Shown here: one piece after another, positions 1 to 64,000 of the stretch | How positions within the stretch are numbered: position 1 is the stretch's first letter | Layout: each line of letters starts with the position of its first letter | Assembly (NCBI RefSeq): GCF_027409185.1 | Contig: NC_084465.1 | Coordinates: forward strand, 32,095,864 to 32,159,863 | Length of the DNA: 64,000 nucleotides | Direction: 5' to 3' | Origin: Cynocephalus volans | Taxonomy: Eukaryota > Chordata > Mammalia > Dermoptera > Cynocephalidae | Notes under the pieces: model-generated | Told to the model about the DNA's origin: nothing | Seen by the model: the letters and a program-made list of their open reading frames with translations, nothing else | The model's database searches: none | Position numbers and translations under genes: made by a program

Positions 1-149
1 CTTTTAGAAGCTCAGAAGAGATTCTAGTTTCCAGTTCCTAATTTTAGTGGTGGATTTACAGTGTCTGTGCCCAGAGATGACAGCAGTCAAGAGTTCCTTT
101 GAGTAGTTCCATAGTGAAACTTGAGTATAGTTTCTAGCTGGGTAGAGGA

Positions 150-1345
150 TGAATCAAGAAGTCTGACACTTGATCAACAGGCATCCCAGGATGAAAAGAG
201 AAAAAACATGAAGGGAGAAAATGATAAGAAAATAATGAGAAAAATTTTCAGTACTAAAGGACATAAGTTTTTAGGTAAAAAGGGCCTTTGGAATACCCAG
301 TACAATGAATTTAATCTTCTATGGTACATCATGACATTTCAGAATTCCTAAGAACTTTTAGAGATAATAATGTCACAACAAAGAATCAGAATCATAATAT
401 GTTAGATTTCAACAGCAATGTTGAAAATTACAAATCAATGGAATAACACTTCAAATTCTGAAAAAACCTGATATTCAACCTAAAATTCTATACACTGTTA
501 GAATAAGACATTACCAGATGTGCAAGGTCTGAAAAATTTTATTTTCTATACACTTTTTCTTAGCAAGCAACTAAAAGATATTCACTACTGAAACAAGGGA
601 GTAAATCAAGATAGGCAACATAGGATCCAAGAAACAGGGTCCAACAAAGAAAGGAGGTGAAGGAAAACCCTAATATAATAACTGAAGAAAATTTCAGACA
701 ACAGCCATGTAGCTACAGTCCATATTAATATCGTATTATGGAGGGCTCTGGGAGGGAGGTCTCTGACAAAAAAAAAAAAAAAAAAGTGCATCTAACAGAT
801 TCCTGATACATTTGATTATGAGGAAAGTAAGATGGGGAGTGATTTTTATAGTTGTAAAAGAATATCGAAGAAATGAAAAAAAATAAAATTCAAGAAAATT
901 ATTGAGGGGGGCAAACCAACAAAGTTAAAGCAGTAGAAAAATGTAAATATAATGATAGTACAATATTTGACTCATTAGAGAATAACACACTATTCTTTGT
1001 GTTAATGATTTAAACACAAATTGTGCTATAACTATATTGGCAAAGGAGAAATGGGAAAGCGGTAGTTTAAGAGAGATAAATCCTCATCAGTTATAATAGA
1101 AAGTTAACAGATAATGCTGTAAATTGATCAATCAACAAACAGCAACTTAGCAAATTATTTAGAAATATATATGTAAATACCAGAGGAAACAGTTCAAAGG
1201 GTTCAAAGCAGATGTCTCTGAGGAAAGCAAATGGTGATAGAGAAGGGAGCATGGAGCTTCTGCTATGTTGTTCTAAGTTTTACAGTACTATTACATTTTT
1301 AAAAATTATGTGCATTGATCACTTCAGAAAAAACAAAATTGATTT
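150..1345 (+). repeat. Ancient L1 (L1M-type) 3' end, sense
   Basis: A-rich text resembling the long 3' non-coding tail of old mammalian L1 subfamilies: a 'gcaaggtctgaaaaattt' segment near 520, 'ggatccaagaaacagggtcc' near 623, and the 'attatgtgcattgatcacttc' tail near 1304. No reading frame survives. The subfamily and exact edges cannot be fixed by eye. Confidence 0.5.
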
Positions 1346-3724
1346 TAAAAAAGCTATATGGTAGAGGAGACCTTATCTTCTATCCCAATACTTTCAATGA
1401 GGTAATGGGGGCATGTGTCATCTTCAAATTATCCCAAGTATCCAAGCTGTTTACTTATGTATAATGTAGATTGACCCTGAGCACATTATAATAAAGAAGT
1501 CAAAGTTTTTACTTTCTCATTTGGAATAATTAAACTAAGAGCCATTGAACATTCATTAAAGTTACAGAGCAGCAGCCATAAAACCAGTAAGCGTTATCCT
1601 AGGAACTATGACATTCTTAGCTCTTTTAATCATTTCTTGAATAAAGGTATGTATTAGGTATCTGGAGACTAGGCCATTTAGTGGTAATGACTATCAGTGA
1701 TAATTCACTAGCATGAATAAGAATTCAATTTTCCACTAACATCAATAAGAAGTCAGAATAGCTTCCTAAAAAAGGAAGCCCCAAAGAGGCTTGTAGTTAA
1801 AATGAATTTAAAAGGGAAAGGCAGAAAAAAATAGGCTGCTAGCTTACTTTTCAAGATTTTAGTTGATGAAAAATAAACAGTTCAACATTTAACTTGGGGG
1901 AATATGTACTAAGACAAATTTTCTTAAGCACTGCTATACACAACATTTACATAAAAATGTGCAGAGATATTTTACATGAACATTTTAAACCCATGACACT
2001 TGGAGGTCACATGAGAGAAGTGACATTCATCGCCCATGCAGTATCCAAATACGTTTTTCTGTCTCTGTTATTCAGTTCTGCCATAGCCAAGCAGCATGTC
2101 AGCAGTTGCTGAATGCCATAGATACCTGTGTGCAGCTACCTCTACATTCCCCACAGTAAAGGATATCACTATATTGTAAATTATTAACATTAGCAAGGGG
2201 AATAGAGTGTTTCAGAGGACTTGTAACAGTATATAAACAATGACATTTGTAAAGAAGAAAAAAAGGACCAGGACAAGAGAAATTTGCAAAGTATAACAAT
2301 AACAGCAGGGAATGCCTCTGAAAATATGCCCTTATTACCATAAACAAGCTACCCTAATGTTTTCTGTTAAAAATGAAGGCTGTGCCTTAAAGAATCACAG
2401 CAGAGAAGGAAAAAAGGAAATAAAAGTATTAGAATAGATTGTAGATGAGGCAAGGAAAGTCAAATGGAAGAAATTAAACATAAAAATTGCTTTTTTCTTA
2501 GTTATATTCATATACATTTTAGTACAGAATATGTATTTTATATGTTTAAGAAGATAAAATCCTTACCGTCTTCTAACTAGTTTACAATCTTCAAGATACT
2601 CAGTAGAAGGGAAATAGAATGCTTATTTCCTGGATCAAATCCAGTCTCTCAAACTGGGTAAAAAAGAATTTAAGATAAGAAAAGAACTTGCCAAAGAAAA
2701 TAGAGAGAAAGATGTCTTGTGTTCTGCCAAACAGAAGATATGCTATCAAGTGAAAGGAAGAAAGGACTTGCTAAAACTTTTGAAACAAATGCAGACAGTA
2801 CTGCTTGGTCTCCGGATAAATGTGAAAAAAACAGAATCTTTTATGCATGGTGAGGCGGGAAACCCCAAACATCACTTGTTCACATGCTCCAATGAGTAAG
2901 GAAGTCATATTTTCAGTGAAATGTTCATGCTTACATTTTCCACATTTTAAGAACATCAAGGAGTTGGAAAAAGGCCTGGGAAAAGCAAAAGTAACAATGA
3001 ACGGTAAAAAATAAGGAACTAAATTTCAATTTTGTGGACAAAGTACTATATTTAAAATTTTGAGGAAAAATTAAAGAAACAGTTTGAACTTGAGAAAAAA
3101 AAGTCTATGAAAGTAGTAATTTTCAAACTAAAGAAAACAGAACAAGGGCAAATCATCAACAAGTTGCACTTAGATAATATGTTTAAAATTATCTGAAAGA
3201 CAAAATAGTCTAGGTTAATAAGAGGTTGTGAAATGATTGAAACTCAATAGTTCTCAGCATAGGATAGATTAAGTGCAGAGCTACTGTCCATTGACCTGTC
3301 ACTCCATAGCTTCTTTTTTTCATAGCCCTCTCCCACATCTCTTTCATATCTTCAAAATAGTTTGGTAAGTCCTGAAAGCTGGCATTTCTAGCATAAAAAC
3401 TGCTCTTTAAGTTTTTATTAATTAAAAGTTAATAGGATTCCATCTCTAAAATTAAAAAGTGTTATTATTTTGGCATACTGGAACATACGAGTATGTAATC
3501 TATACAGCATTATATGTAGCCTAACCGGAAATTCTGCTAAGAGACTATGCCCCACATTCACCACCATATATTTAGAGAATTCTGTAGAGTCCTAAATTTG
3601 AAGCACAGTTTTGGAAGAATCAGGCTTAGATAGAACAAAAGTTAAAATACATCCTTCATTTCAACTCTTGATCTCTTAGCTAGGGGAAAGCAGAACAGAC
3701 CACTGACTGGCAAGGTCAGTAACA

Positions 3725-3955
3725 GACAACAAACACTTGAGTAACCACTATGTACCAGGTACTTTACATGTACTATCTTATTTTACCACATTGAAGGAGG
3801 TATAATTATCCCTATTTATTTCACATGTTTATTAGATTATTTTCATTTTACAGATAAGGAAATTGAGATTCAGGGAAGCAACTTGTCCAAAGTCCCTAAG
3901 GAACTCCAGCTTAGGCCCATCTAAAGTCCACACTTTTGGTACTATACTTGTTTAC
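3725..3955 (-). repeat. MIR SINE, antisense
   Basis: Reverse-orientation MIR core: 'caggtactttacatgtactatctt' type text near 3758, then 'ttttacagataaggaaattgag' near 3847 and 'acttgtccaaagtccc' near 3882. This is the hallmark order of an antisense MIR. It is diverged, as expected for this Mesozoic family. Confidence 0.7.
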
Positions 3956-5187
3956 AGGTTTGAAAATAAGAGCTCTGATTTTTTCATTTCTCAAGAATTT
4001 GTAATGTTTTCTCCTGTCGCTGTATTTTTGATAAAAGACAAACTGATTTAGCTTTTCGGTTTGTTACCTCTGTAGTTCAAAGGCAACTACAGGTTTACAT
4101 TTCTAATACTACCTTTCTGAACCTAACTATTTTATGAATAGTCCCATCACTTTTTAAAAAAATCTACTTTTCCCCCTAACATTATTAATCAACTTTAATT
4201 TGGGAAAACCCATGCCATGTGAGAACCTACAAAGCTAGCCACTCTCATTTTCCTTTGTAGATTTATTCCTTCTCAGCCAATTTCATTAAGGGTAGCTTTA
4301 ATTTTAAATTTTTATATTTTCAAAATGCATTGATAACGTTTTATCAACGTGTTTAGTACATCAGAGATTTCTATTGGGAGCTATCAGAGATGTTAAAATC
4401 AAACACTTTTACGAAAGTTTAATTGTCACAGGACAGATGTGTTGATTAAGTTTAACATATAACTTTGTTAGGTAACTTTCACTATTCTGAAGCGTACAAA
4501 TTCTTGAGATTTATATCTAAAGATTAAACCAGATAAGGTATTTTTACTCCATGACATCCAAGAATGGGTACATTTATTTTGGATAAAAAGAAAACAAGGT
4601 CTCTGGGATTTGAGGGATATAGAGAGATTACAGTGAGGGGGAAAGGGGTATTTTCCAATTCATGACACAGAAAGAAACTGTGTTCCGGGTCTTTAAAAAA
4701 AAAAAAAAATTGGACTTAAATGTTACACACACATTTACCCCTGGTGACACGCCAGGCCGGCGACAGAAGTCTTTTCTACGTGCCCTTGTTTTTTAAGTCC
4801 ATCCACAGTCCTGGGAGAGGCCTGGCTGTTCCTCCATCCCACTGGGGACGTCTGGACAAAGTCTGAGACGCCCCAGGCACCTGCGGCTCTGACTCAAAGC
4901 GGCGAGCAGCACAGAAGGGCGCGCCTGTCCTCCGGGCTTTTCCGTCTCCAGATTCCAGGGCCTTCTCACAGCCGGCGGGAGCGTCTCGCTTCCGCGCCTG
5001 AGAAAGAAGAGCTACTCCGGGGAGACGGACCAGGGTTCCTACTGGAGGAACCTCTATCCTGTCTTTAAGCAGCAGTCGCTGATCCCGGGGACCAGAAAGA
5101 CCAGCCGAGACTCCGGAGGACGAAACCGATGCCTCGCACCGAGGGCCCCATTGACGCGCGCGGCCCGCGGCTCTAGGCTCGGCAGGA

Positions 5188-5199
5188 AGGGGCGGGGCG
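5188..5199 (+). promoter_or_regulatory. GC box (SP/KLF-type site)
   Basis: 'aggggcggggcg' is a consensus SP1/KLF site about 120 bp upstream of the YY1-like motif. This spacing suits a TATA-less CpG-island promoter. Confidence 0.6.
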
Positions 5200-5308
5200 T
5201 CGCGCCCGCTGCGGAGAGCGGAGACGGCGATGGTTCCTCCCGGGCCGGCCGCACGCGCGTTTCCGGCGCGCTCCCCCGCGTCCTGCGTCGCGTGGTCTCG
5301 CCCGCCCC

Positions 5309-5321
5309 GCTGCCATGTTGG
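5309..5321 (-). promoter_or_regulatory. YY1-like motif at the probable transcription start
   Basis: 'gctgccatgttgg' differs by one base from the GCCGCCATNTTG form of the YY1 site. Such sites often lie at or just downstream of start sites in housekeeping promoters. It contains the first upstream ATG (5315), so whether that ATG is transcribed depends on the exact start site. Confidence 0.5.
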
Positions 5322-5374
5322 ATTGTGCGGCCGCAGCCGCTGCGGGAGGGTTGGAGGAGGAGTTGGGAGTTTAG
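5315..5374 (+). promoter_or_regulatory. Upstream ORF 1 (19 codons)
   Basis: ATG at 5315 opens a 19-codon frame that runs through a short Ala run and ends at TAG 5372-5374, before the WASL ATG. It lies in a different frame from the main CDS. It matters only if transcription begins upstream of 5315. It could lower initiation at WASL, but nothing here shows that it is translated. Confidence 0.35.
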
Positions 5375-5527
5375 CGCAGTCGCCGGAGTGCGAGGACAAC
5401 GACTGTCCGGCCCGAGCCTGGGCGAGCGGGAGCCGGGAGCTTCCTTTTCTCATCGCGGCCCGAAGGCAGCTCCCGTCAGCTCCTCCTTCCTTAGGCCGCC
5501 GCCTCCTCGCGCCGGAGGAGCTGCGAG

Positions 5528-5542
5528 ATGCTGCGCCTGTGA
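5528..5542 (+). promoter_or_regulatory. Minimal upstream ORF 2 (4 codons)
   Basis: ATG at 5528 is followed by three sense codons and TGA at 5540-5542. It is firmly inside the 5'UTR and 95 nt ahead of the WASL start, so reinitiation at WASL would be easy. Its context (G at -3) is moderate. Confidence 0.4.
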
Positions 5543-5636
5543 CTCTGCTCCTCCCGCCCCTGTTACCGAGAGGGGAACGAGCGCTCGCCCACTCGCCGGG
5601 AGACGGCCCTGGACTCCCAACCCCACCGGCGAAACC

Positions 5637-60059
<54,423 letters not shown>

Positions 60060-61234
60060 GTAAGCTCTTTGGTAATTATCAAAAAGATTTTAGATTAAGG
60101 TTTGATCCTTTTAGAAATATGTACTACATATTAATAACTAATATTTAGTATCAGTCATTAAACACTATAGCTCATTATGTTCTTATTTTAAATTAATGAG
60201 TGACAGGTGAGACTTAGGAAACATACTATTCTTTAGCTTTTTTCCAGCATAAAGGAAAAATACATAGAGGTAAGACTACCAATATTTTTATCTTAATTCT
60301 GTATTCACAGCTGACTGTTTAGGAACTGTGCAGTCTTGTCTTAAAAATCTTCCCTATAGGCAGTAAATTTTGTCTAGTATATTTGTTAATTTCACTCTTT
60401 AAGACTGATCTTTTTTTCTTATTTTAAAAAGCTATTTTACCTTGTCTATGTGTTATGTGAAGCCCCTTTCAAAATGAATACTTACTGTGATGGCGTGTGT
60501 AGATCTAATTTTAGCTGCATGTAACCTCCTTTAATTTGATAATGGACACTTGAAGAATTATAAATTCATTTGCATAATTTTTTGAATACTGAACACCAGA
60601 GATTAAAAGCGAAATACCAAGATACAAAGATAAAGGTTCCAGATCTCCAGGTCAGAGATTCTCATTCTGGACTTCATAAACCCTTCCTGAGATTTTGTGC
60701 TGAATTTTATAATTTATGTTCTATTCTTTGGAGAGAGAGGATCTGTGGCTTTCATCACATTTAAATGGGGTCCCTAACCCTATGTAGGTAAAGAAGGATT
60801 GCTCCAGCAACGTTCATTATAATGGGGAATAAATATAGCTGCTTCTTTTTAAAAGTATCTCACATCCTCTCATCAGAACTTAGAATGATTATTCAAGGAA
60901 AAACTTACATAATACAAAGTTCTTAATATATGACGATTATTGGGGTTTGTCTCTTTTAAACAGATATATTGCCTTCTGATTTTGTTCTTAAATTTGTTTT
61001 CCTGACATAAAAACATGAGCCAAATATCACTGTATTGAATTTTGGGTTATTTACCTTGTTATTCATTTTAAAAAAATGGCTAACTACCTTCAGTAGTGCT
61101 TACCATGTGTCAAGTATTGTATACGTTGACTTTGTCTTTTAAATGGAAATATTAATATTTAACTGTTTTGTGGGGCTTCTGTGGGGACTAAATGTTACTT
61201 ATGATGAAGATTATGACAATAATAATAATAGCAG

Positions 61235-61440
61235 CTACTATTTAGTGACGATTTACTACCTGCCAGGCTGCTCAGTAAACTTTTGAAGTAGCTTCCATTA
61301 TCCCCATTTTGTATATGAGGAAACTGGGGCACAAATAGGAAACTTGATCAAGATCACATAACTAGTAAGTGGTGGAGAGGGTTCAGCTTGAAGTGATCTG
61401 ACTCTAGAGCTTGGCCCCTTAACCACTGTGCTATGCCAAA
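61235..61440 (-). repeat. MIR SINE, antisense
   Basis: 'gatttactacctgccaggctgc', 'attatccccattttgtatatgaggaaactggggcac', 'aagatcacataactagtaagtgg' and 'ccccttaaccactgtgctatgcc' make a nearly complete antisense MIR. Confidence 0.8.
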
Positions 61441-63524
61441 GTGATTTTGAAGGAGAAATCGAGACCTAGGAAGGGTAAGTAACATGTCTCAAGATATGCA
61501 GTTAGTATGTGTCAGACAGAGGCAGAGGAAGCAGAGCAGATGAGTCACAAGTCATTCATCTATGAGCTTTTAATTCAGTGTTAGAATTTTTTTCCTTGAT
61601 GTGTGCCCAGTATTTTAACCTCTTTTTGGATTTGTTAAATTATTTTGCATTTGGTGAACATATATTGAGTACCAGTGGGGATTCCTAGGTGGCATCTAAA
61701 AACTTTGGGGGAAGTAACCTGAGATTTAAAGTATAGATGTTGTACAGATCATATAATTAAAGTTAAGTTTGTAAATGGTTTATTTTTTAAAACATTTAAT
61801 TTTTGCAGTACATGTAAAATGTATTTCTGAAGAGGCACCTAATTTCCATGAATAGATAGAATTTGAAAATTCTTTGTAACAGTGATGTCTCACAATTTTA
61901 TTACCCCTACTAAGAGGGTCACTCATAATTAAATGTAATTTCTTCTCTGAGATTGCTGTTTGTTTTAAATCTTTAGTTTCATAGTTTTAACTTTTTGTTC
62001 AATGGTCCCACACATTTTTCATTAAATAAATGGGGAGTTTAAAAATAAAAAATGTTGTTAAAGATCAAAATGATCTAGCGTGTATTGCCAATATTTGTGT
62101 ACTTATTTATTAAATATAATATGGTATTAATATATTACCTACACAATAAAGAGTGAAACAAATAATTATTGATAGGAATTTTAATATTTATTCCTGCTCT
62201 GCAGTCGGTTGTCTTGCTCTCCCTCTATGTGAGAACATTGTTTTGGAGGCAGCATTATTATTTTACTGTATTTAGTGCACAACCACTAGGTGGCAGGGGT
62301 GCCTTAGTGATATCGTGCAGTATCCAAGCAGGTGCTTTTTGTCAGATCCTCATTTAGATGGTCAGTTTACCAGACCATTTTAAATTGTAACATTAAAAAG
62401 ACACTTTATATATTACTAAAATGCAATTCACTATCTTCCTCATTAACTTCTAATTTTTTTATTGGTCAATCTCACATTTTAGCTTGTATAATTCCCAGTG
62501 ATTTGTTCTCAGCTTCATGACTGCTTGACATAAAGAGGCCTCTGGGCCACCTGTTTCTCAACTATTTTACCTTGGTGAGAGTTCTCTGCTTTTTATGTAA
62601 TTAAAGGGAAACTTTAGTTTGTTCTTTTAGATTTATAATTAACTAGAAATGTCTGTTCACAAGAATATTTAAGAACCATTTCTTGTGGCAGCTGTCCTTA
62701 ATCAAAAGGAGGTAATTTGTGATTTGATTGTTTTTTGAAAAAGAAAAAGAAAAAAATAGCCCCCTACATTATATATTTACTTAGTAGGTGTTCTTAGGAT
62801 GAGTGTAATATCATAAATGGAATAAAATTTACTAGAAAATGACTTAAGTCATTAAATCTGTTATCAAATCTTTTGTAAAGTTTATTTAAAAATGATTCAG
62901 TACTTATACAGGTTATTATTCTTTAGTGTGTCACTTTTGAAACAGATATTTAATTAGACTTTAGAAACACCATTTTAAACTTAAACTGTAAGCAACAGAA
63001 ATAACAAAGTACCTAATCTCTTGAATATGTAGAAAATTTTTTCTTCTAAATTTTGAAAGTTAGTAAATATTTGTTGAATGATGAATTGTTGGGCTGCAAA
63101 CTGAGAGAACTGATAAATTGCTAAAGAAATAATGTATGATGATATTTGTAAAGTTAGCATTGTCCATCAGCTTGTAGTTTGACTTTTGTGCAAAAGGTAG
63201 AATAATTAATAGAAAGGATAGTGATCTAGAAACCAAGATTACAGAGTTCACCTTTGCCTCTATCACTAATTGTGTGACTTTATACAGGTCACCTGACTTG
63301 TTTTTAGCTTTCATGTATGAAATGAGAGATTTAGAAAAGAAACTCTAATTTTTCATCTAATACTAATTTTCTGTACATCTCTGTAATCTGGATTTTTTAA
63401 ATATAGACTTATTTAAATGATGTTTTAACTAGTACTAATGAAATTCATCTATAATGATTTTAAAGAGATAATGCCAAGGCTTTATAAATTACTTGGCAGA
63501 TGCATAACTATAGAGCTAGGGCTA

Positions 63525-63893
63525 GGTCTCAGAGATCCCTCGAGCCCGCTGTCCAGACTGGGTCACAAACCCTAGGTCTACGAGCTACGTAATAGGAAAA
63601 GGTCCTTGGAGCTGTGGGTGAAGAAATAATTGGCTTTATTCAGAGCTAGGAGCAGTTGACCTAATATGGCTTCCCAGAGCATCCTCTAGAAGCTTTGTGC
63701 ATCTGCACCGTTAGTCCTTTATACGCAAGTCCATAATCCCCCCCCCCCCAAAAAAAAGCAACCCGGATGCAAATGCGCAATAACATTATACAATAACAAG
63801 GAGCACCCATGTGCACGCGCAAACCCACCTCAGATGCTCGGCAAGACTCCAAACATCCAAGGGGCCCTGACCATTTTCCTTATATCTTCACAA
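63525..63893 (-). mobile_element. Endogenous retroviral LTR (ERV1-like), antisense
   Basis: On the minus strand, in order: a start near 'tgtgaagatataagg', a G-rich run (complement of the C run at 63738-63748), a TATA-like 'gtataaagga' (about 63718-63727), then a polyadenylation signal aataaa (about 63635-63640) about 80 bp downstream of it, and 'acccagtctggacagcgggctcgagggatctctgag' near the end. This is the U3-R-U5 layout of a retroviral LTR. CpGs are retained, so it is fairly young. Only one LTR is in the window. Internal sequence, if any, could lie to either side, but none is seen to the left. Exact TG/CA termini were not fixed. Confidence 0.65.
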
Positions 63894-64000
63894 CAATAAC
63901 AATATATCCATGCCTGACATTTGGGTAGAGGGAGGAAAAGAAACAGTCTGCAGTATGAGTTAAACATTGTTAGTGAGTTCCTCTAGTGAGTTAGAAGTCA

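Larger units (their letters stand above)
1..4735. other. 5' intergenic flank of WASL
   Basis: AT-rich DNA with no convincing gene. All open frames here are below 85 codons and lack protein-like composition. It holds an old L1 3'-end-like stretch (about 150-1345), a pure A tract at about 769-785, and a MIR (about 3725-3955). From 1346 to 3724 I recognise no element and see no exon-like structure. Composition changes abruptly to GC- and CpG-rich at about 4740, where the WASL promoter island begins. Confidence 0.7.
60060..64000 (+). other. WASL: WASL intron 5 (partial)
   Basis: Starts at gtaagc; its acceptor is outside the window. Holds a possible hAT relic at 60640-60800 ('aaaggttccagatctccaggtcagagattctc', then 'aaatggggtccctaacc'), a MIR (61235-61440), a MIR fragment (about 63245-63340) and an LTR near the end. 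61440-63240 has no recognisable feature. Confidence 0.85.

Noticed and set aside
4776..5453. 225-codon minus-strand open frame across the WASL promoter
   Set aside because: It lies in a CpG island where stops are rare, overlaps other long frames on both strands, and has Arg/Pro/Ala/Gly-rich composition with no recognisable domain. A divergent non-coding RNA is possible; a protein is not supported.

Overview
The window is mammalian nuclear DNA carrying the 5' part of one protein-coding gene, WASL (N-WASP, the neural Wiskott-Aldrich syndrome protein), on the + strand. Five coding exons are readable: 5637-5747, 53900-54034, 55974-56060, 56823-56919 and 60036-60059. They join in frame to about 151 codons and cover the N-terminus and the WH1/EVH1 domain. 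The basic region, GTPase-binding domain, proline-rich region and WH2/central/acidic output region must lie beyond position 64000. I see no other host protein gene.

Organism. Intron 1 carries tRNA-derived SINEs whose body resembles tRNA-Ile, as a single unit, a two-unit form and a related variant. They have poly-A tails and clear target-site duplications. From memory this matches the CYN-type SINEs of colugos (Dermoptera, e.g. Galeopterus). MIR, L2, MaLR LTRs, Tigger/MER2 and hAT relics are general eutherian background. Colugo is an inference; placental mammal is certain.

Layout. 1-4735: 5' intergenic flank with an old L1 3' end and a MIR. About 4740-6010: CpG-rich promoter with GC box, YY1-like motif, 5'UTR with two small uORFs, and coding exon 1. 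5748-53899: a 48 kb intron 1 built largely from transposons, with L1 pieces nearly all antisense to WASL. 53900-60059: exons 2 to 5 with introns of 1.9, 0.8 and 3.1 kb. 60060-64000: intron 5, ending in an antisense retroviral-type LTR.

The most notable structure is a three-level nest of L1-derived elements at about 25684-37195, all on the minus strand. An old L1 ORF2 fragment was split by a 2.2 kb internally deleted L1 derivative, flanked by a 14-bp duplication, whose 5' region holds about a dozen GC-rich ~80-bp tandem repeats. That element was split near its own 5' end by a full-length young L1 (29491-36288), flanked by a perfect 15-bp duplication. The young L1 keeps open ORF1 (334 aa) and ORF2 (1275 aa, endonuclease and RT residues intact), so it may be retrotransposition-competent. 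Its antisense-promoter direction points toward WASL exon 2.

Names of old repeat families come from recall of consensus features without a database search, so family labels are softer than the coordinates.
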